A stretch of 33,161 bases of DNA from JBATBW01 sp049662565 (lineage in GTDB: Bacteria; Bacillota_I; Bacilli_A; Erysipelotrichales; Erysipelotrichaceae). The notes beneath the pieces are model-generated. The model did no database searches. It saw only the letters and a list, made by a program, of their open reading frames with translations, and was not told where the DNA came from. The translations under genes and the position numbers were made by a program. Shown piece by piece: positions 14,315-23,748 of the stretch (position 1 is the stretch's first letter; the number at the start of each line of letters is the position of its first letter). The DNA lies in assembly GCA_049662565.1 (NCBI GenBank), contig JBATBW010000011.1, forward strand, positions 1 to 33,161, read 5' to 3'.

Positions 14315-15448
14315 TTATTTACCACCTTTCTTATCTGTAATTAATTCAATGTTTTCACTATTAGGATCACCAATAACCGCATTATCATCAATAGAAACAC
14401 CATCCATGACAATTACTCTATTTAACTTAGCATTTTTACCAACAGTAACACCAGGCAATAAAACACTATCATTAATTACACTACCATTATGAATACGGAC
14501 ATCCGTAAATATAACCGAATTATTAACCTCACCACAAACAACACAACCCTGATTAATCAATGAATTAGTAACCTTAGAATCATCACTAATGAACTGCGGT
14601 AATGTCGATACATCTTCAGTATATATCTTCCATTTCGGATCATTTAAATCTAAATTAGGATTATTGCCTAATAAATCCATATTAGCTTCCCATAAACTAT
14701 CGATAGTACCTACATCCTTCCAATAGCCTTTGAAACGATAAGCAACCATTTTTTTATTATCCTTTAACATAGCTGGAATTATATTCTTACCAAAATCATG
14801 ATTACTCTTATCATTCTTTTCATCTTCAATTAAATACTCTCTCAATGTTTTATAATCAAAAATATAAATACCCATAGAAGCTAAATTACTCTTCGGCTTA
14901 GCCGGTTTTTCTTCAAATTCAATAATATTATCTTCAGCGTCAGTATTCATAATTCCGAAACGCGAAGCTTCTTTTAATGTAACTTCTAAAACCGCAATAG
15001 TAACATCCGCTTTGCTCTTCTTATGAAGTTCTAACATCTTATCATATTCCATCTTATAAATATGATCTCCCGACAAAATCAAAATATTGTTTGGTGTGAA
15101 TTGATCACAAAAATCAATGTTTTGAGTTATTGCATCCGCAGTTCCCCGATACAAACCAAATCCGTTTTCCTTTTCTCTAGGAGGCAAAACAAATACTCCA
15201 CTATCTTTAGCATCCAACCCCCAACGGTGGTCTTGAGCCACATATGAATTAAGCAATACCGATTCATATTGTGTTAATACTCCGACAATATTGATGTCCG
15301 AGTTTGCACAGTTACTAAGTGGGAAATCTATAATACGATATTTACCCCCATACCAAACTGCAGGTTTTGCGACTTTATTCGTTAAATCAAGCAAACGCGA
15401 ACCACGTCCACCTGCAAGAATCATCGCAATCATTTCTTGTTGTTGCAT
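14315..15448 (-). CDS. glgC: glucose-1-phosphate adenylyltransferase, catalytic subunit
   Basis: 377 residues. Makes ADP-glucose from ATP and glucose-1-phosphate, the committed step of glycogen synthesis. The catalytic loop A-G-G-R-G-S-R-L (about residues 12-19), Y-R-I-I-D-F-P-L-S-N-C, Y-R-G-T-A-D-A-I and S-G-D-H-I-Y-K-M-E-Y (catalytic Asp) are intact; the end is a hexapeptide left-handed helix. AGGAGG precedes ATG 15448. First gene of glgC-glgD-glgA. Only AT-rich sequence with loose -10-like elements (TATTAT) lies upstream, so the promoter is not assigned precisely. Confidence 0.95.
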   Translation of the reverse strand: MQQQEMIAMILAGGRGSRLLDLTNKVAKPAVWYGGKYRIIDFPLSNCANSDINIVGVLTQYESVLLNSYVAQDHRWGLDAKDSGVFVLPPREKENGFGLYRGTADAITQNIDFCDQFTPNNILILSGDHIYKMEYDKMLELHKKSKADVTIAVLEVTLKEASRFGIMNTDAEDNIIEFEEKPAKPKSNLASMGIYIFDYKTLREYLIEDEKNDKSNHDFGKNIIPAMLKDNKKMVAYRFKGYWKDVGTIDSLWEANMDLLGNNPNLDLNDPKWKIYTEDVSTLPQFISDDSKVTNSLINQGCVVCGEVNNSVIFTDVRIHNGSVINDSVLLPGVTVGKNAKLNRVIVMDGVSIDDNAVIGDPNSENIELITDKKGGK

Positions 15449-15515
15449 ATTATCCTCCTTAAGATTTTAACTGTTTTTATATTTATATAATAACACAAAA
15501 TTCCCATAATTGTAT

Positions 15516-15554
15516 AAAAAAAACTAATTTTTGCTTATTAAATTAGTTTTTTTT
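15516..15554 (-). terminator. terminator after the MATE-ung-ECF operon
   Basis: AAACTAATTT (15521-15530) pairs with AAATTAGTTT (15540-15549); A-rich and T-rich flanks extend the stem to 15 bp and give eight T on the minus strand. It is symmetric and could work in both directions. Confidence 0.8.
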
Positions 15555-15562
15555 AATATCAT

Positions 15563-16441
15563 TTATTTTTTGTCCACAACAACGATTTCATCATCAGTGA
15601 TTTCTTCAATATAATCTCCTTTAATAACCGATAAACGCATAAATCTAGCCAACATTCGCAATAAGAAATAACCGACAAAACCATTTATACCAATCATAAT
15701 TACACCCTTAACAATTCTAACGACAGCACTACCCATATAAGGAATACCATACATGACCTGTAACCATAACGGATGCAAACAAATATTAACAACTATCTCA
15801 ATTAAAATGACGCAAAATATCCACTTATTCAAAGAAAAAACATCGGACTTTTTTAAATGTTTCTGCAACAAAGTCATAATGAAATATATTGCCACTAAAA
15901 AACTAACTAAGACAACCAAAATTAAAAGCCGAGAAAACAAATTCAGTTGCATAACTTGATCACCAAACTTCAAACTAAAGTTACTTAAAGTGAAAACCAC
16001 AACCCCAACAGCTACCACAGTCAAAAGATAAATTACTAAACGACTACTTTGTTTGTCATCATACTTTCTAAACAAACCAAAAACCGCAGCTGGAATAAAA
16101 GCCACAATAACTTCACTCAACATAAACCCAAAAAAAGGAAAATCAGTTGGATTCAATAACAAACCAAGCAAATCACCAACTACTGCCGTCAAAACCCCAA
16201 AAAAAGGACCTAAAATAACCCCCGACAACATCAATGGCAATTGGGAAAAACCAATTCTTAAACTTGGAAACCCAAACATCGGAACCATCACTGAAACAAT
16301 TGACAAAACCACCGTCAAAGTAGCAAAAATAGCCACCATGACAATACTCTTAATTTTAAAAACTGGTTTATCAATTTTAAAAGCAACAAAACCAAATCCC
16401 AATACTAAAGCAATAGACAAAATCTGTAAAAAAATAACCAT
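15563..16441 (-). CDS. ECF transporter S component, folate-family type
   Basis: 292-residue membrane protein with about seven to eight helices. The block L-R-I-G-F-S-Q-L-P-L-M-L-S-G-V-I-L-G-P followed by V-G-D-L-L-G-L-L-L-N-P-T matches folate-family (FolT-like) ECF S components, which capture folate and share the EcfAT module. At 292 residues it is longer than the ~170-180 typical of FolT; the extra C-terminal membrane region and acidic tail (E-E-I-T-D-D-E-I-V-V-V-D-K-K) are unusual. ATG 16441 has AGGAGG close upstream, overlapping the ung stop; a TTG at 16456 lacks a site. Substrate assignment is by motif only. Confidence 0.75.
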   Translation of the reverse strand: MVIFLQILSIALVLGFGFVAFKIDKPVFKIKSIVMVAIFATLTVVLSIVSVMVPMFGFPSLRIGFSQLPLMLSGVILGPFFGVLTAVVGDLLGLLLNPTDFPFFGFMLSEVIVAFIPAAVFGLFRKYDDKQSSRLVIYLLTVVAVGVVVFTLSNFSLKFGDQVMQLNLFSRLLILVVLVSFLVAIYFIMTLLQKHLKKSDVFSLNKWIFCVILIEIVVNICLHPLWLQVMYGIPYMGSAVVRIVKGVIMIGINGFVGYFLLRMLARFMRLSVIKGDYIEEITDDEIVVVDKK

Positions 16442-16449
16442 ATACCCTC

Positions 16450-17094
16450 CTACCAAACTATGGGTTCAATCCCATTCTCAACCAATAAATAATTAACATT
16501 TGAGAAACATCGACATCCAAAGAAACCTCTATAAGCACTAAGTGGCGATGGATGATCAGCACACAAAACAAAATGTTTATCCAAATCGATCAACGGAATA
16601 ATCTCCTGTGCTTTCTTACCCCACAATAAATATACCACACAATGTTCTTTATTATTCAAATATCTAATAACATTATTAGTAAATTCTTGCCAATTAAAAT
16701 TTTGATGAGACAACGACTCATGAGACGAAACACTCAAGATTCTATTCAACAATAACACCCCTTGCACAGCCCAATCGCTAAGATCACTACTCAAACGCGT
16801 AACCCCTAAATCATCATATAACTCTTTATAAATGTTACGCAAACTAGGTGATAACGGAAAACCTTGATTAATACTAAAAGCTAAACCATTCGCTTGATTC
16901 TCATTAATATAAGGATCTTGACCAATAATTACAACCTTACAATCATCAAAGCTACAAAGTTTAAAAGCATTAAAAATATCCTCAAAAGGGGGAAAACAAA
17001 CATTGTTATCATATGCAAAACAAACTTTGTCCCACATATCTTTATAATATAATTTATTTTGTTCTTCTTTTAAAAAATCATCCCAAGAATACAT
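16450..17094 (-). CDS. ung: uracil-DNA glycosylase, family 1
   Basis: 214 residues. Removes uracil from DNA to start base excision repair. The water-activating motif G-Q-D-P-Y (residues 58-62, Asp60), the G-L-A-F-S loop, and the DNA-intercalation motif H-P-S-P-L-S with downstream Y-R-G-F-F-G-C-R-C-F-S are all present. Length is standard. GAGG lies 7 nt upstream of ATG 17094, inside the end of the MATE gene (2-nt gap). Its stop codon overlaps the ribosome site of the ECF gene. Confidence 0.96.
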   Translation of the reverse strand: MYSWDDFLKEEQNKLYYKDMWDKVCFAYDNNVCFPPFEDIFNAFKLCSFDDCKVVIIGQDPYINENQANGLAFSINQGFPLSPSLRNIYKELYDDLGVTRLSSDLSDWAVQGVLLLNRILSVSSHESLSHQNFNWQEFTNNVIRYLNNKEHCVVYLLWGKKAQEIIPLIDLDKHFVLCADHPSPLSAYRGFFGCRCFSNVNYLLVENGIEPIVW

Positions 17095-17096
17095 AG

Positions 17097-18452
17097 TTAT
17101 TCCTCACTTGTTAAGTTCTTTAACCATCTTCCTTTTTTTATCATACCATAAGCAATAAACATTTTCAAAACATCCGTACATTGACCACAAATATATAAAA
17201 CCATAATTGACCAATTAGTAAAATAAGCGACAAAAGCCACAATCGGAATATTAACAACCCACATATAAGCAGCATCCATCAAAAGAGTGCTCTTTGTATC
17301 ACCACCAGCTCGCAAAATAAAGAAACATTCAGCTGTAAACATATAAATCCAAAAGAAACAACCCATAACTCGCAAAACACCACTAGCAACACCACGAGAG
17401 ACCTCAGTAACATTAAACAAGTTTGGAACAATATAACTACTACCAAATAACAACACACCAAAGAATATAGAGAGAAACAAACTAAAACCAATTAGACGGT
17501 AGCCATTCTCTTTAGCCTCTTTAATCTTATTTGCACCCAACCGATGAGAAATCATAACGGTAGTGGCAGCACTCATTCCTCCAAACAAAACAAAGAACAA
17601 ATCCACTGTAGTAGCAGCAATAGAATAACCACTAATAACACTGTCTCCTCTAGTAGCATATAACATAAACAAAAATGCATTTCCCGATGTCCACAATAAT
17701 TCATTAACCATTAAAGGAAACCCTTTAATCAAAATATTTTTGATTAAACTAACTTCAGTTTTAACAATATTTGCAAGACGACTATAAAAAGGAAAACGAT
17801 TACGAAGCAAGAAATAAATCAACAATAACATTTCACAACAACGCGCAATTAAAGTAGCCAAAGCTGCTCCATTAACCCCCATCTTTGCAAAACCAAAATT
17901 ACCAAAAATAAAAATATAATTTAATACTGTATTGGTTAAAGCCGCCACAACAGAAGCAATTAAAGGATATTTAACGGCACCAATAGCCCTCATTGAATTA
18001 CCAATAACCACGCTAATCGCAAAAGGCAATAAAGTTAGATTCGCAAAGCGCAAATATTCAACACCTAAATTAATAATCTCTTCATTCTTCGTAAAAAAAG
18101 AAATTATTTCCCGCGGAAACAAAAAACCACAAGTCATAAACAACAAAGAAATAAATATAGAAAAAAACAAACCAAACAAATACGAATGTTGCATCTTCTC
18201 ATGATCATTAGCACCATAGTATTGGGCAATATAAATCGCCACTGCCATCATAAATCCCATAATAGCAAAATTCGCAATCAAAAAGACTTTATTTGATGCA
18301 GCTACTGCACTTAAAGCACTATCCCCCAATTGTCCAACCATCAGATTGTCAATTAAATTAACACCACTAGTTATTAGCTGTTGCAACATCAACGGAACCG
18401 CAACTGCTAATACCAATTTATAAAAATTTTTATCTCCAATAAATTTTTTCAT
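17097..18452 (-). CDS. MATE-family efflux transporter
   Basis: 451 residues with 12 predicted membrane helices in two homologous halves. The N-terminal A-V-P-L-M-L-Q-Q-L-I-T-S-G-V-N-L-I-D-N-L pattern, M-V-G-Q-L-G-D-S-A-L-S-A-V, and N-S-M-R-A-I-G mid-protein are typical of MATE (NorM/DinF/MepA-like) cation-coupled exporters; substrate unknown. AAGGGG lies before ATG 18452. The gene starts 57 nt after tRNA-Ala with only a terminator-like hairpin between them, so it may be expressed by read-through from the tRNA promoter. It heads the MATE-ung-ECF operon. Confidence 0.9.
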   Translation of the reverse strand: MKKFIGDKNFYKLVLAVAVPLMLQQLITSGVNLIDNLMVGQLGDSALSAVAASNKVFLIANFAIMGFMMAVAIYIAQYYGANDHEKMQHSYLFGLFFSIFISLLFMTCGFLFPREIISFFTKNEEIINLGVEYLRFANLTLLPFAISVVIGNSMRAIGAVKYPLIASVVAALTNTVLNYIFIFGNFGFAKMGVNGAALATLIARCCEMLLLIYFLLRNRFPFYSRLANIVKTEVSLIKNILIKGFPLMVNELLWTSGNAFLFMLYATRGDSVISGYSIAATTVDLFFVLFGGMSAATTVMISHRLGANKIKEAKENGYRLIGFSLFLSIFFGVLLFGSSYIVPNLFNVTEVSRGVASGVLRVMGCFFWIYMFTAECFFILRAGGDTKSTLLMDAAYMWVVNIPIVAFVAYFTNWSIMVLYICGQCTDVLKMFIAYGMIKKGRWLKNLTSEE

Positions 18453-18473
18453 CTATATACCCCTTATAAAAAT

Positions 18474-18498
18474 AAAGAGGATACTTAGTATCCTCTTT
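18474..18498 (-). terminator. terminator of the first tRNA Ile-Ala operon
   Basis: An 11-bp perfect stem (AAAGAGGATAC/GTATCCTCTTT) around a 3-nt loop, followed on the minus strand by ATTTTTAT. It sits 11 nt after tRNA-Ala. Confidence 0.85.
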
Positions 18499-18509
18499 AA
18501 CTGTTCCTT

Positions 18510-18585
18510 TGGTGGAGCCTAGGGGGATCGAACCCCTGACCCCCTGCGTGCAAGGCAGGTGCTCTCCCAGCTGAGCTAAGACCCC
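18510..18585 (-). tRNA. tRNA-Ala (TGC), copy 1
   Basis: 76 nt, acceptor GGGGTCT/AGGCTCC (one G-U), anticodon loop CTTGCAC (TGC), T-loop TTCGATC, encoded CCA. Identical to the copy at 28184-28259. Confidence 0.96.
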
Positions 18586-18604
18586 AGGAATATTTGTCAT
18601 TAAA

Positions 18605-18681
<77 letters not shown>

Positions 18682-18702
18682 ATATTTACTGACTGCTTAT
18701 AT

Positions 18703-18732
18703 ATATTATCATTTTAATCAATTACTTGTCAA
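18703..18732 (-). promoter_or_regulatory. promoter of tRNA Ile-Ala operon 1
   Basis: Minus-strand consensus -35 TTGACA (18727-18732), 18-bp spacer, -10 TAATAT (18703-18708), 21 nt before tRNA-Ile. Confidence 0.75.
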
Positions 18733-18810
18733 CCTAAAAAATCAATATTTTTAAAAGTATCTTTCACTTATGATAATGTCTTAATGCATCATCAACATGA
18801 GGAGGTTAAT

Positions 18811-19512
18811 ATGATAAAGATAAAACTAACATTCAATGAAAATCACAAATTAGAAAACAACAATTTATCGATTAAAAAACAAACATATAAAATTTATCAA
18901 AGCTGCATTTATACAACAAAACGGAAGTAAGCAACCAGCTACTAAATATTCAAACTAAATCAAACAAAAAGTAATTAATATGCATATCAGTGAATATGAG
19001 GACGATAATCCAATTCATTTTCTTGAAATTGTTACAGAAGATCTACAAATAAAATAAGCCTCACAACTATTTGTAGATGTATTTGACGAATATATATTTT
19101 CACCAAAAGCACATATAATTTAAACGAGTAAAAGGTTGCAAATAGCATTTGTATCTAACTATAAATGATACCACTGATGATCCAGTTGGCCCATATTTTG
19201 ATACACAAGATACCCTAAATGGCTATTATAATGCATTAAGAAAGATATTGACCCATCATGGTATTCCTGCGATGTTTTATACTGATGGAGCAAACAAATA
19301 CATTTTTAAATTATTACCTAAAAATATACCAATTAATTCGCTCTACATTTAAATAGTACATAAGATGTTTTTGAGAAGTAACCTACAGATGAAGTTATAA
19401 CCAAATCATTAAGAATTGAATCTTTCGGTAAAACGTTATTTGTAAATATTACTGATAATTTATACCTAAGGAATTTGACAACATAAAGTCCAAAGAAACA
19501 AAAGAATAGAAA
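18811..19512 (+). pseudogene. degenerate IS1202/ISNCY-type transposase
   Basis: Starts with GGAGG and ATG 18811 (M-I-K-I-K-L-T-F-N-E), but the frame breaks soon after. The conserved core survives at 19165-19300: D-D-P-V-G-P-Y-F-D-T-Q-D-T-L-N-G-Y-Y followed by I-L-T-H-H-G-I-P-A-M-F-Y-T-D, matching the catalytic-domain block of IS1202-like (ISNCY) transposases, including its D-D and Y-T-D. C-terminal pieces follow at about 19405-19510 (I-E-S-F-G-K-T-L-F-V-N-I-T-D-N-L-Y, then P-K-E-F-D-N-I-K-S-K in another frame). The G-R-V-E-R-L-F region is deleted and several stops interrupt, so it is inactive. Confidence 0.7.
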
Positions 19513-19581
19513 GCACAAACACCATATAATTTTATGATATTTTAAAAAGTAATTGACATGCGCTATCCTATATTTAGTAAC

Positions 19582-19829
19582 TTAATCATTCAAAAACTCA
19601 TTGTTAACACATCTGATTTAACAACAAACTTAAAATCCATCGAAATAGCTAAAACAATAGTAACTAATACTAGAACAAATAATAAATTCGAATTACTAGC
19701 TGATTCTATACTTCCAATCATATCCTCACGAATAATACTAAAAACACTTTGTTGTAAACGTGGACTAAGTATACCTACCGCTATCGATGATAGAAATGAT
19801 CCAACAATTATAATACAAAATTATTGAAG
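19582..19829 (-). pseudogene. possible fragment of a multi-helix membrane protein
   Basis: Two adjoining minus-strand frames are hydrophobic and gene-like: I-I-I-V-G-S-F-L-S-S-I-A-V-G-I-L-S-P-R-L then, after a frame change, E-D-M-I-G-S-I-E-S-A-S with L-L-F-V-L-V-L-V-T-I-V-L-A-I-S-M-D and a TAA at 19582. They look like two transmembrane segments of a degraded transporter. No family can be named. Confidence 0.3.
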
Positions 19830-19866
19830 GCAAAACCCAACAAGATAATTAATCGCCCTTAATTTG

Positions 19867-19898
19867 ATAACAGACAATATTATAATATTGTCTGTTAT
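19867..19898. repeat. 32-bp perfect palindrome
   Basis: ATAACAGACAATATTA followed immediately by its exact reverse complement, without a loop. It follows T-rich sequence rather than a strong T run, so it may be a terminator relic, a protein-binding site or a mobile-element end. Confidence 0.75.
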
Positions 19899-20377
19899 TT
19901 AAACTACAATTATTGCTTACTTGTTAATAAACACGTAAAAACACAAAAAGTAAATATTACATTTACTTCACCTAAATCTTCGCAAGGCAATTGCTCCAAC
20001 TTTAAAAGAAAATCCATGATGACCCTCTTCCCGCGAACAGATATTATCTAATAAAATAAACTCTAATGACGCTAATAATTATCCATTTGTTAATTAAACG
20101 GTAATATATATTATATTTTATCAAGTCTTTTTTGCGAAATTCTGGCTTTTTATGAATCGTATGTGATATTTTCCTATTGTATCGAAAGGGATAATTTCCT
20201 ATTTGGTGCATCAATAATTAATTATGCCGAGAAAACTTTTGATAATTTTCGATTAAAAACAATTACAACATGCCAAAAATAGTCTGACTTTTCTTACCAA
20301 AAGGAAATTTGAATAAATTATATATAGTAACAATTAACAATTTTAAAGCAATTGACACCTGAAAAATCAATATTTAT
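19899..20377. other. AT-rich intergenic stretch, no gene seen
   Basis: About 480 bp with stops in all frames and no recognisable product. Short repeated phrases such as TTTTCCTAT/TTTCCTAT around 20171-20202 suggest decayed mobile-element sequence, but nothing can be assigned. Confidence 0.5.
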
Positions 20378-20424
20378 AAAAAAAATACACCCCATAATTT
20401 GTTTATTCAAATTAAGAAGGTGTA
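20378..20424 (-). terminator. terminator of the GH112 operon
   Basis: On the minus strand TACACC/GGTGTA and an inner AATTTG/CAAATT stem precede eight T. It lies 36 nt past the phosphorylase stop. Confidence 0.75.
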
Positions 20425-20460
20425 CTTTAATATCAGTAAATTCAATTAATAAATACTATA

Positions 20461-22614
20461 TTATTTAATATCTACAAACAATAATTCCATCGGTTTTAGA
20501 TTATAAGTATTATGCAACTTATTATCTATATATAAATCTGTACTTTGAGCTTCTTTCGTATTATTAATAATTGCAATTTTATTAACATCTTCAAAAGCAG
20601 CAACTTCAGTTTCAATATTTGTTACATAATACTTTTTCATTTCATCTTCTTTATTTGCTGCATAATATATCGCTCTCAACAATAAACGACAATTCGCTGG
20701 TGAATAAGGCAATCCGGCAAGATAAACACTACGTCCTTTACCATACTTATTAACAACTAGTTGCGAATATTCATTATCTTTAGCTAATATTTGATAATCA
20801 TCACCCCAAGCATAAATACCGTTGCAACCTTCACCAAAATTAATCACTCCATTATTATCTTCAACAATAAAATGATTCGAATTTAAATCATTATATTTAT
20901 CATGACTTAATGTGAACCCCACTTCTTTGTCCACACCCAACACATCACTTAATTGAAAATAACGACCTTGGAATTGATAAGCTGTCGGTTCACCAACACC
21001 AATAAATCCACCACCATTATCAACCCATCGTCTAATATTCGTAACAACTTTTTCATCAATCCAATTTTCACCGCCACTCCAAGAAGTATAAGCGTCACCA
21101 GCATTGATAACTACTTTGTAATCGTCCAATTTACCATTTCTAACATCATCAAAATTTATAAATTCCAAATCAATTGGCATCCCACTCAAACATTCAATAA
21201 TTCCAACATAAGAATAAATCTCTCTTTTAAAAATAGCATGATGAACTTGGTTATTCATCCAAGTACGACTCTTACCCCAACAATTTAATATCGCCACTTT
21301 AAAAGGCGAAACATAAGCTTTTGTTCCTTGAGTTATGTCATGAATACTTCTAAATTCTTCTACCACATGTTCAATCGTATCAATAAAATTAGGCCATTGT
21401 ATTGCTAATTTCAAATAACCACCATAACCAATTCGATCTAAAGGACTTCTTAAAATTGCTCTTCTTGCTTTTAACCAATTATCGTTTGCTTCGCCTATTG
21501 GATCGCCACCTTCAGTAAAAACATCCGGGAAGAAATAAGGCAATAAACGTCCTTCAGTATACTTAACACCTTTGATGTCACTAATCATTCGCATAGTAAC
21601 ACCATCACCAACTGAACCAACAACCGCATCTAAACCGATTGATTCAAAATACGGACCATAAGGTTCTGTGCCAATCCAATGGTCTCCTAAGAACATCATT
21701 GCTTCTTTACCATACGAATGCACAATATCAACTAATTCTTTAGCTAGTTTGCAAACTTCTCTTTGTTGAAAACTAATAAAATCTTTAAACTCCTTAGAAG
21801 GGACTCTAAACAAAGAATTATGATACCCTTGATCAACAATAAACTCCGGACGGAATTTATAGCCGACTTCTTTCTCAAATTGCTCTAAAATATAAGGAGA
21901 AACACTAGCACTATAACCAAACCATTCCACGTATTTTTCTCTTTTTTTATCATCAAATGTTAAAGTAAATTGATGAAAAAACGTTGTAAATCTAATTACA
22001 TTTACATTCGTATTTTCTTCACAAAATTTTCTCAACTTTTCTTTGACATAAACTTGAGTTTTTGGTTGACGTACATCAAATGTCATTTGATGAGGAGCAT
22101 CCTTCCAATCATTAGTAATAAAATTATACATATGAACAGGATCCCAAATTAAGAAAGCTAAAAATGATACAGTATAAATATGATATTCCTTAGTAGCAAT
22201 AGTAACACTTGCTTCTTTTTCATCATAAGACCAATCATCAACACTAACTACTTCACCAGTAGTACGATCGACAACTTCCCACCATCTTTTTGGATCATCA
22301 ATGAAATTAGGTTTTAACTGTTGAGTATGAAAACCTTTCATTAATTTAACAGTTAATTTGTTCCCCCTAGCTACATAACGATCAGTAATCAAATACTCTT
22401 GTTGGATTTCTTCAGGATTTTTTTCTGCCCATTCATTATCCTTACGTGTTGTATAATATGTTGCATAAATTTTAGTATTCATTTCTAAAATCTCTTGTGG
22501 CATATTAGTACCATCACAATCTCTAATAGCATCAGCTTGCAACTTGTTTTTTAAATCTATAGTTTCTTCAATTACATCTAAGTCAGTAGGTAAAGTCAAT
22601 CTTCCCTTATTCAT
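20461..22614 (-). CDS. gnpA: GH112 1,3-beta-galactosyl-N-acetylhexosamine phosphorylase
   Basis: 717-residue cytosolic phosphorylase that splits galacto-N-biose or lacto-N-biose with phosphate into galactose-1-phosphate and GalNAc or GlcNAc. It matches GH112 end to end: G-R-L-T-L-P-T-D start, D-A-I-R-D-x-D-G-T, W-E-V-V-D-R-T-T-G-E-V-V, V-R/I-R-F-T-T-F-F, and M-M-F-L-G-D-H-W-I-G-T-E-P-Y with the general-acid Asp (residue 313 counted from an upstream ATG at 22620, 311 from 22614). Glutamine amidotransferase-like and C-terminal beta domains follow. ATG 22614 has GAGG 8 nt upstream; the gene overlaps the ATPase gene by 8 nt. A galactosyl-rhamnose phosphorylase of the same family cannot be excluded. 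No HexNAc kinase or Leloir genes are here. Confidence 0.93.
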   Translation of the reverse strand: MNKGRLTLPTDLDVIEETIDLKNKLQADAIRDCDGTNMPQEILEMNTKIYATYYTTRKDNEWAEKNPEEIQQEYLITDRYVARGNKLTVKLMKGFHTQQLKPNFIDDPKRWWEVVDRTTGEVVSVDDWSYDEKEASVTIATKEYHIYTVSFLAFLIWDPVHMYNFITNDWKDAPHQMTFDVRQPKTQVYVKEKLRKFCEENTNVNVIRFTTFFHQFTLTFDDKKREKYVEWFGYSASVSPYILEQFEKEVGYKFRPEFIVDQGYHNSLFRVPSKEFKDFISFQQREVCKLAKELVDIVHSYGKEAMMFLGDHWIGTEPYGPYFESIGLDAVVGSVGDGVTMRMISDIKGVKYTEGRLLPYFFPDVFTEGGDPIGEANDNWLKARRAILRSPLDRIGYGGYLKLAIQWPNFIDTIEHVVEEFRSIHDITQGTKAYVSPFKVAILNCWGKSRTWMNNQVHHAIFKREIYSYVGIIECLSGMPIDLEFINFDDVRNGKLDDYKVVINAGDAYTSWSGGENWIDEKVVTNIRRWVDNGGGFIGVGEPTAYQFQGRYFQLSDVLGVDKEVGFTLSHDKYNDLNSNHFIVEDNNGVINFGEGCNGIYAWGDDYQILAKDNEYSQLVVNKYGKGRSVYLAGLPYSPANCRLLLRAIYYAANKEDEMKKYYVTNIETEVAAFEDVNKIAIINNTKEAQSTDLYIDNKLHNTYNLKPMELLFVDIK

Positions 22615-23740
22615 TCTCATCGCCTCTAATTTCTAAAATGTTTAATTCATTATCCATATCAAAGAAAGATGCAAAATTCATCTTATATGCAAATTCTCCA
22701 ATATCATTACCTTTTAATTTACTACTTCCAATCCCTTTAACAATAAATGGTTTCTCATCAAAAGTCATATGAATATAACTCTCAGCACCCATTAATTCAA
22801 CAACATCAACTTTATGTTTGAATGCATATTCTTTATTTTTATTTATATAATCCATATCATCACTAATGTGTTCAGGTCTAATACCCATAGTAACAGATTT
22901 GCCTACATATCCGTGTTTTTGAATTTTAATAGCTTTATCATTCGGAATTAATAAATCTTGATTAGACAGCCTAATGTAAAGATTATCCCCATTTTCAACA
23001 ATTTCCCCATTAATGAAATTCATTTGGGGACTGCCAATAAAACCCGCTACAAATTTATTAATCGGATGTTCGTACAAGAAAGTAGGCGGAGCAACTTGTT
23101 GGATTTTACCATCTTTCATAACGACAATTCTTGTTCCCATTGTCATAGCTTCTATTTGATCATGAGTAACATAAATAAAAGTATTACCTAATTGTTGATA
23201 TATTTTGAGAATTTCAACCCGCATTTGCACTCTTAATTTCGCATCAAGATTACTTAGAGGCTCATCCATTAAAAATACCTTAGGTTCTCTTACAATTGCT
23301 CTTCCTAACGCAACCCTTTGTCTTTGACCACCTGATAAAGCTTTAGGTTTTCTTTGTAAATATTCTTCAATACCAATTGATTTTGCTACAGCGTTTACTC
23401 TTTGTTCAATTTCTTTTTCACTAACTTTAGCAACCCTCAATCCAAAAGCCATATTATCATATACACTCATATGTGGATATAATGCATAAGATTGAAAAAC
23501 CATAGATATATTTCGATCTTTTGGCGAAACATTATTCATCAATTTATTATCAATATATAATTCACCACTAGTAATTTCTTCAAGACCGGCAATCATCCGT
23601 AATGTCGTCGATTTCCCACAACCACTAGGCCCAACAAAAACGATAAATTCCTTGTCTTCAATCTCTAAATTAAAATCAAATACTGCCTGTACATTATTAT
23701 CATAAATCTTATTTATATTTTTAAGTGATAATGTCGCCAT
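22607..23740 (-). CDS. carbohydrate ABC transporter ATPase, MsmX/UgpC type
   Basis: 377 residues. Walker A G-P-S-G-C-G-K-S-T, Q-loop V-F-Q-S-Y-A-L-Y-P-H-M, signature L-S-G-G-Q-R-Q-R, Walker B V-F-L-M-D-E-P-L-S-N-L-D, followed by a C-terminal TOBE/MalK-like regulatory domain with G-I-R-P-E-H. This is the sugar-importer ATPase group (MsmX, UgpC, MsmK), some members of which serve several permeases. AGGAGGGAAT precedes ATG 23740, with the site overlapping the stop of the small membrane protein gene. It powers the two permeases upstream. Confidence 0.92.
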   Translation of the reverse strand: MATLSLKNINKIYDNNVQAVFDFNLEIEDKEFIVFVGPSGCGKSTTLRMIAGLEEITSGELYIDNKLMNNVSPKDRNISMVFQSYALYPHMSVYDNMAFGLRVAKVSEKEIEQRVNAVAKSIGIEEYLQRKPKALSGGQRQRVALGRAIVREPKVFLMDEPLSNLDAKLRVQMRVEILKIYQQLGNTFIYVTHDQIEAMTMGTRIVVMKDGKIQQVAPPTFLYEHPINKFVAGFIGSPQMNFINGEIVENGDNLYIRLSNQDLLIPNDKAIKIQKHGYVGKSVTMGIRPEHISDDMDYINKNKEYAFKHKVDVVELMGAESYIHMTFDEKPFIVKGIGSSKLKGNDIGEFAYKMNFASFFDMDNELNILEIRGDENE

Positions 23741-23748
23741 ATTCCCTC

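Noticed and set aside
17279..17491. 70-codon minus-strand open frame inside the MATE gene
   Set aside because: A different frame of a well-supported transporter gene.
19558..19827. 89-codon plus-strand open frame
   Set aside because: Its composition is non-protein-like and it lies antisense to two hydrophobic, gene-like minus-strand fragments; no ribosome site was seen.
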